Positions 31,212 to 47,580 of a stretch of DNA of 64,000 bases are shown piece after piece (the stretch's first letter is position 1; each line of letters begins with the position of its first letter). The stretch is from Catenaria anguillulae PL171 (lineage: Eukaryota > Blastocladiomycota > Blastocladiomycetes > Blastocladiales > Catenariaceae). The DNA is taken from NCBI GenBank assembly GCA_002102555.1, contig MCFL01000018.1, forward strand, positions 310,001 to 374,000. Direction: 5' to 3'. Position numbers and translations under genes: made by a program. The notes under the pieces were generated by a model. The model worked only from the letters and a program-made list of their open reading frames with translations, searched no databases and was not told where the DNA came from.

Positions 31212-32364
31212 GGATGCTGGTCGTCTGTTTCATTTTGTATGTATACAAATCTAATGAAGTCTCTTCTTGACTCACTTTGCCCGACGTGGACCATAAACCT
31301 GTTAACTTTCGTCCCAACGGTGCTCGAATTTGCATCCGATGATTCCGAAAGTTCAGTCAAGACTACATTGCAGCAAGGAGGCGCCACTTTACAGATACCG
31401 GCACAGTGCAAGTTGTGAGGAGAGAAACAACGGCCTGCCTGTTGGCACCCTGCTGTTGGGTCGGACCCTGGTCCGAGAGTCGTCCAGGCACGAGCGACAA
31501 TCAACAGACATTGCCCATTCTCTTTCAGAATCGAACTTGGAGCAGTGGTCCAGCTTAAACTGCCTGATTCAAGCCGTCGTTCGACCCGCTTGGTAACTTG
31601 TTAACGTGCACAGTCGACCCGAGCCATTTGCCGCGCTTGTCCGTCGTCTCCCACTCGAACTCGACCTCCTCATCGTGACGGTCAAAACACCTGAATCGTA
31701 CGTTCCATTTCATTGCTATCAGCTGTCACAACGGGCGGTCTCTGGACTGCTGAAGGAGATGCAACAAGGACAGGGTTCTACTGGTCACCGTGCTGCCAAT
31801 TGAAAGAATGAACACCATTTGGTGCTTGACATTGGCTGGCGGCCCAGGGGAGGATGGTTTTTGAATGCCGGTCCCGGCTCCCATCATTCCTGGCCTGGGC
31901 CGTTCCTCCGCGAGCCTGACCACCGACCGCGGAGCTCATGCTGACGGTTTGCCCGCCCTCGCGGCATAAGCTGAGCAGCGTTGCTATTCGTTGGCTTCAT
32001 CTCGTCACGTGCTCCGATCCAGGAGGCTGACGTCACGGGCAGTGCTGCGACTGGGGCCCGAGCGGCTGGTGGTCTTGGGCGGAGGATGTTTCAACCTTGC
32101 GCGTTTGCGTTTGCATCGTTGTGTCTCGCACGCGTTTGTTACAAAACGGCCGCCGCCGCCAACGGCTCACTGTTGCCTGGGTCCCGCTTCTGTGGCCGAG
32201 TGATGCCGTCACGGGCCGAACAACACTTTTCATCACCCAGACGCCCGCCAACGCCGCCCCGATCCTGCCCTGCCTGGGTCCTGTGTCCCTCCATGTAAAA
32301 GCCAGCAACTCACTCTCGCCGCTTGCTCTCCCTCCATGCTTACTGCCTCCTTCATCGTCTGTCT
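31212..32364. other. Intergenic region upstream of the C1/DysF gene
   Basis: About 1.15 kb. Open frames within it have no conserved motif. The last 350 nt are pyrimidine-rich on the plus strand (32300-32460), typical of a fungal promoter or 5' UTR. Confidence 0.4.
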
Positions 32365-34989
32365 ATGCCACCTCCACCGCCGCCGCCTTTCATCTCGCCG
32401 TCCCGCTCTGCCACCGCTGACCCCGACACTTACTTGGCCCCGTCAACCTCGTCCTATCTCGACATCCACTCTGCCCGATCGCCTTCAACAATGTTCATTT
32501 CGGCCGCTGCTGCTGCCGCCGCCGCAGACGATCCCAGCATGGGCGTCCACCGCTTCAAGGTCAAGACATACTCGTCGCCCACCTTTTGCGACGAGTGCAA
32601 CAAGCTCTTGTGGGGCCTCGTGAGGCAGGGTGTTTGCTGCCAGAGTCCGTCTTCCTTCCCACTTGAATGCCAAATTGAATAGCACAGTTGCCGTATTGAC
32701 TCGTTCCGTTTTCCAGAGTGCCATACCAACGCCCACTTCAAGTGTGCCGAAGCCGCAGCGCCATGCTCTGGCTCGGTTAACGGTGGTGGCAAATCCTCGT
32801 CGTCACGGTCATCCCGCAGGTCCTTGTCGCGGGGTCCCTCGTCCCGCACCAACTCGGCTGTTTTCACTCCTGATCAGCATCCCGAACTGCCGACTCCATC
32901 GACAGCCACAACCGACGAGCGTGTGGCACTTCTCAACTCGACCGACAACCCGGCCGCGACCGGTGCGCAGCAGGATCAGCTCATGGCTCGTGCGCTTGCC
33001 ACGTCGTTGCCCGCGGATACCATCACCACGATTGCCAAGGTGCAGCAACGCCAAGCCGAAGCCGGGTCCTCGTCGGCCGTCGCGACAAGCTCGCGCAAAC
33101 CGCAAACGCAGACCCAAGATGATGCGGCCAGCAAGAAAGGGTGGCGGTCGATGGTCGATGACATTATCGTGTCCACGTCCAAGCACGCTGCGCGCATGGA
33201 AATCAAGCCTCGCGAACCCTCGCTCAACCTGCTCACCACGACCCCGAAGAACATGACCCGATTTGTTTCGCGGACCGGTGGCGCGCATGCATTTGAAATC
33301 ACCGTCAAGGACGTGCTGTCGTGGCGCAACAAGACCCTGACGTTGCTTGTGCTGGCCGTCTTCACGCTCGTGTGCCTGTACCCACTCACCATTGTGGTTG
33401 CCCCGCAATTCCTCATTGCCTACTCCATGGCCGTGAGCTACTATGATCATACAAAGGCCAAGGCCAGGCGTGAGGCCGAGGGCAAGGCACCAAAGCAGCC
33501 CAAGCCCGTCGATATGGACCCTGCCCCAAAGCTCAAGCCCGCAGAGTACCGCGACAATCTCCAGTTTATCCAAAACTCGATGGGCATGTTTTGCGACGCC
33601 TACGATACCGTTGTCCTGTTCCAGCGCCAGTACCTCAACTGGGACTATCCCGAGAATGCGCTCACCTTCTTGAAGGTGGTTGTGTCGTCGGTGATTCCCT
33701 CGGTTGCGCTCTTCATCTACGTCCCGCTGAACCACCTGATCTTGGCCGTCGGCTGGCTCGTCTTCATTGCCAACACGCCTCTGGCCATTGCCGTGTCTGA
33801 GACGTTGACGCCCGTGCTGCTCGAGATCTTGAACGAGAATTGGGAGTTTGCCAAGGGGATTGCGAAAAAGTGGCCCGAGGTCATGAAGATCAAGCCGCGA
33901 CGCGGGCGCAGGAACCCGGACGGATCAAAGGCCAGCGGCGCCGGGTCCGGATCCGAGCTGGGTGTTCCCGAGGAGGGATTGTACATGGTGGCGATTTATG
34001 AGAATCAGCGGTGGTGGTTGGGCCTTGGGTTCATCAACTACCTTCTCGTACGCACTTATTGTTTGCTTGCACTCACATTCTCGGACTTGGTTTTTTTGAA
34101 ACTAATCCTGGTATTCCATATCTTGATATTGTAGACTTCGGAACGGCCCGCTTGGTCTGATTACTCTGGCACCATCCCCCTCCCACCTCGCTCGTCTTAC
34201 GCGCCGCCGCCCGGTTTCGATTTCCTCGACGCCGACTGGCAGGTCGACCGCCAATGGTCTGTTGCCACGCCCGACACGGACGGATGGGTGTACTCTGACC
34301 ACCTCTGGGGCAACCCGCGGTCTGCCGCCGGTGTCGGGTCCCTGACGCGCCGCCGCAAGTGGGTGCGCCGCGTTGTGCGCCGGGTCGATCCACTCGAGGC
34401 CGCAGCGGCTGCCCGCGCCGCCATTGGATCGCCGTCAAGCGCGTCCGTGCTGCCGACGCCGCCAAACAGCGCAAGTCCCGCCGCATCGGTTGTTGCGGGC
34501 GCGGGCGCTGAGGATGTCCAGGCGGCCAAGCCCAGGTCCGCGTCCGTGTCGAGCAACACGACCTTGTTCCGTGGTGGGCCCCAGGATACCGAGTCGACCG
34601 CGTCGGCAAGCATGTCGCGGTCGGGCAGCAATGAGTCGGCCGAGAGCACCAATCAGGGTCCAACCGTAAGTACGTCGGCGGGCTTGTCGTCGGTGCCAAT
34701 CAAGGCCACCAATGTCGCGGGCGTGCTCGTCAATGAGGAAGACGAGTCGCTTGTTACAGTCATGCGGGAAGAGGTTGTCGAGAACGGCGATGACAACGAC
34801 CAGGACAGGGACGAGATTGAGTACATTTTGGAGCTCGACGGCGAAGAGATTGTCCTCGAAGGCATCAAGTCGCTTGACTCTGTCGACATGGACAGATTGA
34901 GGGAAATGGTTCGCGCCATCAAGCGTGATTCCCGCATGTCGGCCAGGAGTGGTGGATCAGGCAAGGTCCGCAAGATTCGTGTCGAGTAA
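32365..34989 (+). CDS. C1-domain plus dysferlin-domain (Pex23/Pex30-like) membrane protein
   Basis: Model: join(32365..32644, 32717..34047, 34135..34989), 821 aa. Near residue 60 is a complete C1 zinc finger: H-x12-C-x2-C in [32 protein letters not shown], and after the first intron [16 protein letters not shown]. Hydrophobic segments follow: [20 protein letters not shown], then [20 protein letters not shown] continuing to [11 protein letters not shown]. Next is a split dysferlin domain, with [12 protein letters not shown] joined by the second intron to [13 protein letters not shown], then [13 protein letters not shown] and [12 protein letters not shown]. Helices plus DysF is the layout of fungal ER-peroxisome contact proteins (Pex23/Pex30-32 family). 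C1 domains bind diacylglycerol or phorbol esters. The C-terminal 200 residues are Ser-rich, then acidic ([20 protein letters not shown]). Confidence 0.85.
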
Positions 34990-35238
34990 GCGAGTCACTG
35001 GTATGGTCGGACTGCCGCGTTTGTGTTATTAGAATCTGGTGTTTTCATCTTGTCGTCCGTTCCGTTCCTGCATGCGATGTGTGTGACCATTTCAACAGGT
35101 CAGTATATCATCAATTAGACTCTTTTTCCTTTACAAACCATTGACAAACACCCAAGATTTAGTCCAAAAAGCAAATGCCTCTATTCTTCTCCAGATTAAC
35201 ACTGACGAAAAGACGACCAAAAAGAAACAGGATCACTC

Positions 35239-40257
<5,019 letters not shown>

Positions 40258-41949
40258 GGTTGGCACGAGGCGAAGTATGTGGTTTCAAAATCGAACGAGT
40301 GCTCTGGCAGATGGCGGTTGGATTGGATACCGACGAGTGTAACGGCGTTTTGAGGCGGCCATGTCCAGGTGCGGGTACAGGAGCCATTTTAAAGTCCTGG
40401 GAAACGATTCTACTCCCCGATACCCTGCAGCTCATTGTATACCCCGGCCGGGCGAACCGTCGCTCGCTCTGAGTCGTCAAAGAATTCGTTCGACGTGGCA
40501 TTGTCGGTTAGAATGAACATGGACTGGCGCCAGATCGCAAGTGGGAATAGCCGTCAACATTGCCCCGGTCAGGTGGCGGCGGTGGTGGTTCGAAGCAATG
40601 TCCACCCAACGATTTGCATAGATTGCATAGACTCGTTGCCTTGATATTCGATACCGAGTGCCGATTGCGGTTTGCTGCGCCAGCTGGTGCACCGACGACC
40701 AGAACCTCGGCGTTCAACGTATTTACCTACTACCACCAGACCTGCCACCACTTCGTGTCACACCACCGGATCGACCAGCGTCTCAACCAACAATACTTAT
40801 GTACATTGTCACAAGGCCATCGTCCTGGTGACAACAAATCTCACATGGACAGCAGCTATCAACTGGGTTGGGTCGGATGAAACAAAGCAAATTGTGACTT
40901 TGCCATGGGCGGAAGCACCAAAACACGTGAACATCGCTACCCAGGGTCGTGGGCCACGACTCGCCGAGAAGGAGGTACATGCAAGCGGGAATTGGCCCGA
41001 GGCCAGTTGTTGCCAGGGTAAAGCCCTTGTGTCACCCACAAGATCATTCAACCCGGCCGTTTTCATCCGACCGAAAAGACCAACCAAATTCCCAAGACTT
41101 GAACTCAATCTCTTCTCCTGAGACATTGAAAGCTCCGTCGCCGTCTCATCGTTTCCATGCCATCTCAATCCGCCTGAGCGGCGACCATCAAACGCACGGG
41201 ACCTACGCAGATTACAAGCCATCCCGGCTTCCTCACGCGTGCTGCCGGAGGCAGCTTTCGGAATACGAGGTAGCGAGGGCGGTCATGCTATCGCGGCGTC
41301 ATGTTACATTGTGATGTGTGTTGAGTCCAAAGGCATGACCGCGGCAGCAGCCGTAGTAGCATGATGAATAGGCCGCAGGCAAGGGAAACCAATATTATTG
41401 TGGTGGCCGGATGTCGAGACGCGAACCAGGGCAATATATTGGAGTGACCAGAGGTTGGACAGCGGCGAGACGGAACGGTGAGACTGTCCAGGAAAGGTAC
41501 ACCGATTGCGGGGCGGGGCACATCCGCCAGCTACTGCAATGACATCCGAATGGATTTATTGTGGGCGTGGCCCCCATGCTGTGTATACATCAATTCATAC
41601 ATGCCATGTGAAGGAGGAGTTGTTTCCCACGAGTGTGCTTCGCAAGCCAACTCACGTGATATGGCCGCCACTCGTCGCCTTGGCCGCGAAACCGCAAGGC
41701 AATGCAACGAGACCAGCAACCAGACTGGACGCACATGCAGCGGCTCCTTCGATTAGGGTACTACAATAATGTCAATGTAACCGACGGCCGTACATAGCCA
41801 TTCCATGCAATTTCGGTCAATCTGAATCGTCCATCCATCCAACCCAGCTCATCATCTCAGCCGACACGTACACCCCGTCACACCGTCAAAGCCAGTTCTT
41901 CCCTTCCTCGACCTTCACCTTCTGCCTCTGCCCCGTTTCACATCGCACA
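40258..41949. other. Long gene-free divergent intergenic region
   Basis: About 1.7 kb between the ABCC gene and a small secreted-protein gene. Several open frames of 60-150 codons exist on both strands, but none shows conserved motifs, splice continuity or typical codon use. It probably holds two promoters. Confidence 0.4.
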
Positions 41950-42477
41950 ATGCACGCCCGCCTCCACTACATCGTTGCACTCTTTGCCGTCCTGCTCTCT
42001 CTCGCGGCCCTCGTCTCGGTACGCACACCTTGCCGTTTGTTTGAATCCTTTGCAGAGTCTGACCGTGAAACTCGGTTCCCATCTGAAACCATTCCCGTGC
42101 ACATTCAATAGGCGCAAGGTGGCGGCAACAACGGCGGAAACAACTCCAGCGGCGCCAACTCATCTTCACGCCCTCCCACGGGCACGCAAACCCCTGCACC
42201 CTCTGGCACACAGACGGGCTCTGCACGTCCCTCTGGCACAGGAACCAACTCGGGAAACAACACGAGCTCGGGCGGAAACAACAACAGCACATCCACTTCG
42301 CAACCCCCGTCAACGCCTGGACCAACTGAAACACCGCTCGCCATTTCACCACTTCCCGCAGGCTCAAAGATTGAAAACCGCAGTGTATTTGGGGACAACG
42401 CTGCCAGCTCCATCAAGGGCAACGGATTCACTGCCGTGGTCATTGGCGTTGCAGCGGTCGCCATGATTGGTTTCTAA
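41950..42477 (+). CDS. Small secreted Asn/Ser/Gly-rich protein with GPI-anchor-like tail
   Basis: Model: join(41950..42018, 42112..42477), 144 aa. Exon 1 encodes only a signal peptide (MHARLHYIVALFAVLLSLAA LVS); the 93-nt intron ends in CATTCAATAG. The mature part starts AQGGGNNGGNNSSGANSSS and is built of Gly/Asn/Ser/Thr/Pro with several N-glycosylation sequons. A short folded-looking stretch (PLPAGSKIENRSVFGDNAAS) precedes the hydrophobic tail GFTAVVIGVAAVAMIGF. The layout matches fungal GPI-anchored wall glycoproteins, as for the genes at 24280, 25704 and 30439. No specific function can be read. Confidence 0.75.
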
Positions 42478-43675
42478 ACATTCTCTTCTCGCTCAGTTGG
42501 TTGCTCATGAGGTTGGCGGTTTGCATTCGCTTCACTTGTCTCCACCACTCTCAATCTCTTGCCGGTCGCCTCTCCATGCTTTTGTGTCGTGTTTCTTTTT
42601 TTCGTTTTACCCGCCCTGTACACGCATCCAGCATTCATTAAATACACGCTCAGGTTTTTTCAATGGTTGACCAAGGACTGAAGTGCGTACATGTACAATA
42701 CATACATGTTTTCTCGAAAGGATCGTCAGTATGAAAGGAGAACTCGTAGCAACTGTGCACGTGAGCACGTCCTGGTGTCGATACACTATCAAGCCCACCT
42801 TTCTTTTGCATCACCTCACTAGCATGAGCCAGGGAGGTGGAGCCACTACTTGGAAGATTCCTATAAATGTGAACCATTGGGGCTCCAACACCTTCCCCTC
42901 TACTTGCTACTTTGAAGTCTCTCATTGTTATCTTATTAGATATATAATGAACTCCAAATCCCTCACCGTCGCTCTATGGTGGCTCCTCTCTCTTTGTCGC
43001 GCGCGAACTCAAGCTTAACTGTGCGTTTTTGCAAGCAACCAAGTCTCACCAGGAGTGCTCCTTCATACGGCTGGAGACCAAACACCCAGCGTTTACTGCT
43101 CTGAGGATGCGTGCAACTTTCCAATCTCCCACTGCCGTGTCCATTAGCTGAATGCACATTTCTCAATGACTTTGACGAGGATCTCGATTGCTCCCTTTAT
43201 TCCCCCGGCACTAAGTGTTCCTACTCGCAAGGTTGTCGTGATCTCCATCCATGCACGATTGACCTTCCGAGTTGGCTCCTTGACTGTTGGGATTTGCCGC
43301 TGACGATAACCTATGAAAGAAGTTTAACTTCTTTCCCCTTTCGTACCGCCCATGGCGACTGGGTTTCTGCAGCGCCGGTCCCCAGACCGTGTGCAAGCCA
43401 GTATCTTTCCGAGGCATCAATCCCTCCCCTGCTGTTTTATGATATCTATTCTTTCCTACTTGAATGCACTTGCCGTTTCTGATTCAAGACACCCGGGAAT
43501 CCTAGACCGCATTGTGAACCAGCAAGGCAGATACACATGTACATGTACATCACGTGAAATCTCTTGGAATTGGTCGTAAGCACAAGTTGGTGAATTTTCG
43601 CGAATAAAGAGTCTATCCGGTTACCATGCACCGAAACATTTAGCAACCTGCACACATGCATTGGTGACAAACAAA
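42478..43675. other. AT-richer intergenic region with a possible cryptic small gene
   Basis: About 1.2 kb, visibly more AT-rich than flanking DNA. It has a TATA-like CCTATAAATG (42860-42869) about 80 nt ahead of an ATG (42947) whose peptide begins like a signal sequence. The open frame after it (43111-43482) is Cys-containing. No complete gene model could be built. Confidence 0.35.
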
Positions 43676-44524
43676 CTACAACTCAGCCTCAACCTTGCGC
43701 GACTTGACAGTCCATGCTCCGTGTAACACACGCTTGCCCTCGGACTCGATGGCGGCCTCGATGGAATCGCCCGCCTTGATGGATGCCACGCCCTTTGGTG
43801 TGCCCGTCAAAATGACATCGCCCTCTTCGAGTGTCATGATTTGCGACACGTGCGAAATGAGCCGCGGGATCCTGACGATGGCAAGTGTGGTGAGCAATAC
43901 AGAAACATCAATTGAGACGAAAGCGTCAAGAAACGCAACGCAACGCAACGCACTGGAAAATGAAATCCTTGGTCGACCCATCCTGTCTGACCTGTCCATT
44001 GACTTTCAACCACAACCGCACATTGTTGGGATCCTTGATTTGCGCCTTGCCCACGGCCTCGGTCACGGGGGTGAAATCATCAAATCCCTTTGCAACGCTC
44101 CACGGCATGCCGGCCTTCTTTGCCTTTTCCTGCAAGTCGCGCGCAGTCAAGTCAATGGCCAGTGTGTATCCAGCAACGTGGTCCATGGCTTGTGCCTCGG
44201 GGACTTGGGTCGCGCGCTTGCCAATGACCACGCCCAGCTCGACTTCGTGGTGCACGTCGCATTGCGCAGGGATGGTGATGGGTTGGCCGGCGGGGCGGTA
44301 CGACGACGTGGGTTTCAAAAAGAACATGGGTTTGGTTGGCACGGCGTTGCCGAGCTCTTTGGCGTGGTCGCTGATCGGGCCAAGACGCACACAGACTGGG
44401 TCAGCATCGGGTTGGTCGAACGACGGCGAGTGCAATATGGGCATGGGGAGACGACATACGCAAAGTTGCGGCCAATGGCGACAATCTTGCGGCCAGTCGT
44501 GCGAAACGCGGACAGGGCAGACAT
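43676..44524 (-). CDS. FAHD1: FAHD1-like fumarylacetoacetate hydrolase-family protein (acylpyruvase/oxaloacetate decarboxylase)
   Basis: Model: complement(join(43676..43871, 43954..44370, 44460..44524)), 225 aa, matching human FAHD1 (224 aa). Introns are 89 and 82 nt. Motifs: KIVAIGRNFADHAKELGNAV across the first intron, KPMFFLKPTSSY, VHHEVELGVVIGKRA (metal-binding E-x-E), GYTLAIDLTARDLQ, KGFDDFTPV, and LEEGDVILTGTPKGVASIKA. FAHD1 enzymes are Mg-dependent, usually mitochondrial, and hydrolyse acylpyruvates or decarboxylate oxaloacetate. No clear presequence is visible beyond the start MSALSAFRTTGRK, which could itself be a weak one. The second intron donor sits beside a CAACG-type pentamer repeat. 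It diverges from URC4 by 480 nt. Confidence 0.93.
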
Positions 44525-45005
44525 GGCGAGTGGGTGATCCTGTGGGGCGAGAAGGGCGAGACGATAGATCCTGGTGGAGCCTGCAGCGAACGGGACGGTT
44601 ACGGGGAGTGCATTGAGTATTTGTGCGGCATTCCCATTGATTCAGTCATGCAATTTCGTCCTATTTTTGGCCAGGGAAATGAGCTGGGCAGTGACCGGAG
44701 TCGCCCGTGCTCCGTGGTATTCCGTGCCATCGATCGGCATATGGTACGGCCGAGTTGATTGCTTCAAAGGTTGGCCGGCCGCTCTGCCGGCCATGGCCCC
44801 CTTGGCCGAGCCCTGATACTTACCTATGGCTCATGATACGGCACGTCTCGTCTTGGGCGCCATTGTCTCGCGGCCGATCTGCTTGACACGCTTTGGGCAG
44901 ATCGCGTGCAAAATCGTTGGGGACGGTCAGCTGCTCGCCCATGACAGTGGATTTCGGCATATCGTTATTCACATCGCCACTCAAGACACTCACGCACCCT
45001 TTACA
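44525..45005. other. Divergent promoter region between FAHD1-like gene and URC4
   Basis: About 480 nt. The URC4 frame is open upstream to an ATG at 44826, giving an alternative N-terminus 60 residues longer, but that extension shows no conserved text. No other feature was seen. Confidence 0.45.
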
Positions 45006-46442
45006 ATGCACCCGGACACACCTACTTACCTGGAAACTCTCGACGCCATTCGTGACCGGTGCCACGCCGTGCTGGCCCTGGCCCGCTCCGGAGCGGCTGG
45101 CGCCACCGCTTCGTCCTTTACCTTTGACGCGTCGCGCCTGCCCGCCGTAGCCGATTTCGTTACCTCGCTCATCCGCCGCGACTATCCCGACGTCACAAAG
45201 GTCCCACCGCACTCGCGCTGGCGCCACTATCAGATGGACGGCATTGATCGCGTGCAGAGGCTCGTGGACGCCTGGGCAGGCGCTGGCGTCGACAAGCACG
45301 AGCAGGCCCGGCGCGTGCTCGACTTGTTCATTGTGTCTGTACTGCTGGATGCGGGCGCGGGCAACGATTGGAAGTATGCCGAGAAGGCCACGGGGAAGAC
45401 GTATGCCAGGAGTGAAGGGTTGGCGGTGGCCGCCTTGGACATGTTTGCGAGCGGCGCGTTTTCGTCGGATGCTGCCAACCCGTTCCAGTGTGATGGTATG
45501 TGCACATGTGATGCCCGTTGGCCCACCTGCAAATGTCCTTGAACACTGTGCTAAAGATTTTGATTCCATGATATAGCTCAAGGGCTCCAAAAGCTCACCG
45601 TGGACGACTTGGCCAACGGGTTTCAAGTCTCGGCCACCAATCCGTTGGTTGGCCTCGAAGGCCGCCGCAATTTGCTCGCGAGTCTTGGTCACTTGATTGC
45701 CTCCTCACCATACTTTCGTGGCACCTCGGTTCGTCGCGGTCCGTCACGAAGCAAATCCCATGGTACATCATTGTGCTAATTTGCCCTCTTCATTACGCTC
45801 GAGTAGACGGTAGCCCGCCCAGGCAACATCTCCGACTACCTCTTGTCGCACGCCACGTCAGGCTCACACGTCGACCTGACCCACCTGTGGACCGCTATCC
45901 AATCGCTGAAACCCATCTGGCCCGCACGCATCACGCTCGCGGGCGTTGCCCTGGGTGATGTCTGGCAATGCCCGCTGTTGCCGTCGGGCTCGTTGCTGGT
46001 TCCTTTCCACAAGCTCAGCCAATGGCTGACCTACTCGCTCATGGAACCTTTGGAATCCATTCTTGGACTGCGCGTCGACGGCAAGGCCAAGCTCACGGGG
46101 CTCGCAGAGTACCGCAACGGTGGCTTGTTCATGGACATGGGCGTGTTGACGCTGACGCCTGCGGCGCTGGCGCGCGCAACCATGTCGGGTGGCCAAGAGA
46201 GCGTGCCGCTGTTTGTGCCGTCGGACCCGGCCGTGGTCGAGTGGCGCGCGTTGACGGTGGCCTTATTGGATGAAGTGGGCAAGTTGGTCAGGGAGAGGCT
46301 GGGCATGACCGAGGACCAGTTAGAGCTGGCAAAGGTGTTGGAGGGAGGCACGTGGAAGGCTGGCAGGGAGGTAGCCGCGGAAAAACGGCCAAAGACAAAG
46401 GGTCCGCCCATGAACTTGATTAGTGACGGGACAGTCTTTTAA
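45006..46442 (+). CDS. URC4: Uracil catabolism protein 4 (DUF1688)
   Basis: Model: join(45006..45495, 45577..45728, 45807..46442), 425 aa. DUF1688 signatures: VPPHSRWRHYQMDGIDRVQ, VSVLLDAGAGNDWKY, ARSEGLAVAALDMF, FQVSATNPLVGLEGRRNLL, TVARPGNISDYLLSH (restored by the second intron), WPARITLAGVALGDVWQCP, LVPFHKLSQWLTYSLMEPL and LTGLAEYRNGGLFMDMG. URC4 is one of the genes of the fungal/bacterial URC pathway, which lets cells use uracil as a nitrogen source via ribosylated intermediates; the chemical step of Urc4 is not settled. Introns are 81 and 78 nt. The ATG at 45006 was preferred over 44826 because homology begins soon after it. Confidence 0.93.
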
Positions 46443-47580
46443 GAGGTTTGTGCGCCTTGTCTGGTCAATGTTTCGAGATTTGTTTCTTTGCTGTTTTCCT
46501 GTGCTTTTTGTTGCCGCATGATTGACCCAATGTATCAAAGGTGTACAAATTTCGATGCAGCCAAAGGAACCACTCGCATACATTTGGCGATGAGGTCTAG
46601 CATACAGAACCCAGGCTGATTGGACAGCACTCAATTGGATCGGGTCTGCCCTGATCTCACGAGTCACGACCAGCGCTTTCGAAACAATCCTTGATCGCTC
46701 GCTCGAGGCCACAACCTGACCTGGAACAGCTGTAACTCAGAATTGCTCAAGGGCAGGGAAGCCATTCCATTCATAATTCATTGGGCAGTTGGCCGAGTTC
46801 GACGCTCCTCTGACAGGCCAGCTGCGGCGGACCAATGGGGCCAAAGTGAGCTGAATATCGCGTTGCTCTCTGCCGGCTGCAGTGGCCGCAGACCGCCCAT
46901 TGTTTCCCATTGTTATATTTCTCGCCTGACAGATGCGCGGTGGAACACCGAATCTGGTGGAGAGGAGCCCGGACTGGACTGCGAGCAGACCGAGGAATAG
47001 GATTTATTAAGTAGGTAGGTAGGAAAGTAGGCAATGGCCCGATCACCTTCCCCCAACTCGCACACTCGACGTCGACTCGTGGTCGCCGAACGCAAAAGGA
47101 GCCGAGATCACTTGAATGGCTCATGGATACGAACATGCACTATTGGCACACCAGACCGTGTGCAATCATCCTTTCCATTTGCTCGGCATCGTCCTCGGTC
47201 ACTCATCTTGCCAATCAGGCCGCGGCCGTCAAACCAGCGCACGTCTTCCAACACGGCCGAGCTCACGACGTCGACACGGCTCGGGCTCGGACGATCCAAC
47301 AGCAAGCACACGTCGGGCCACCCGCGTCGCCCTCGGTAGCCGCCAAGTACAGTTTTTCCACGATCTGACACAGTCCTAGAATTCATACACGACTTTCCGC
47401 ATTTCCAAGTCACCGTCTGCCATCTGTTTCCCCCACACTTGCCGATCCTGAGCCCATTTCCCGGCTCCCGCTTTTCTCCGTTCCCAGGCCTTGCTGTCCA
47501 CATCACATTCCGCCCACTCGACCATTTTCGCTACGACAAATCACAACACCCGGTCCAGTGACGCGCCCACCTGCACCCAC
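46443..47580. other. Intergenic region upstream of the RasGAP gene
   Basis: About 1.14 kb. It includes a short GTAGGTAGGTAGG-type repeat near 47010-47022. The last 200 nt are pyrimidine-rich. No gene was recognised. Confidence 0.4.

Noticed and set aside
40600-40622. GGTGGTTCGAAGC... possible tRNA T-arm
   Set aside because: Stem GGTGG/CCACC encloses too large a loop and no other arms are present.
40672-41121. 149-codon open frame in the 1.7-kb intergenic region
   Set aside because: Its codon use and Thr/Arg/His-heavy composition are not like neighbouring genes; no motif, promoter or splice support.
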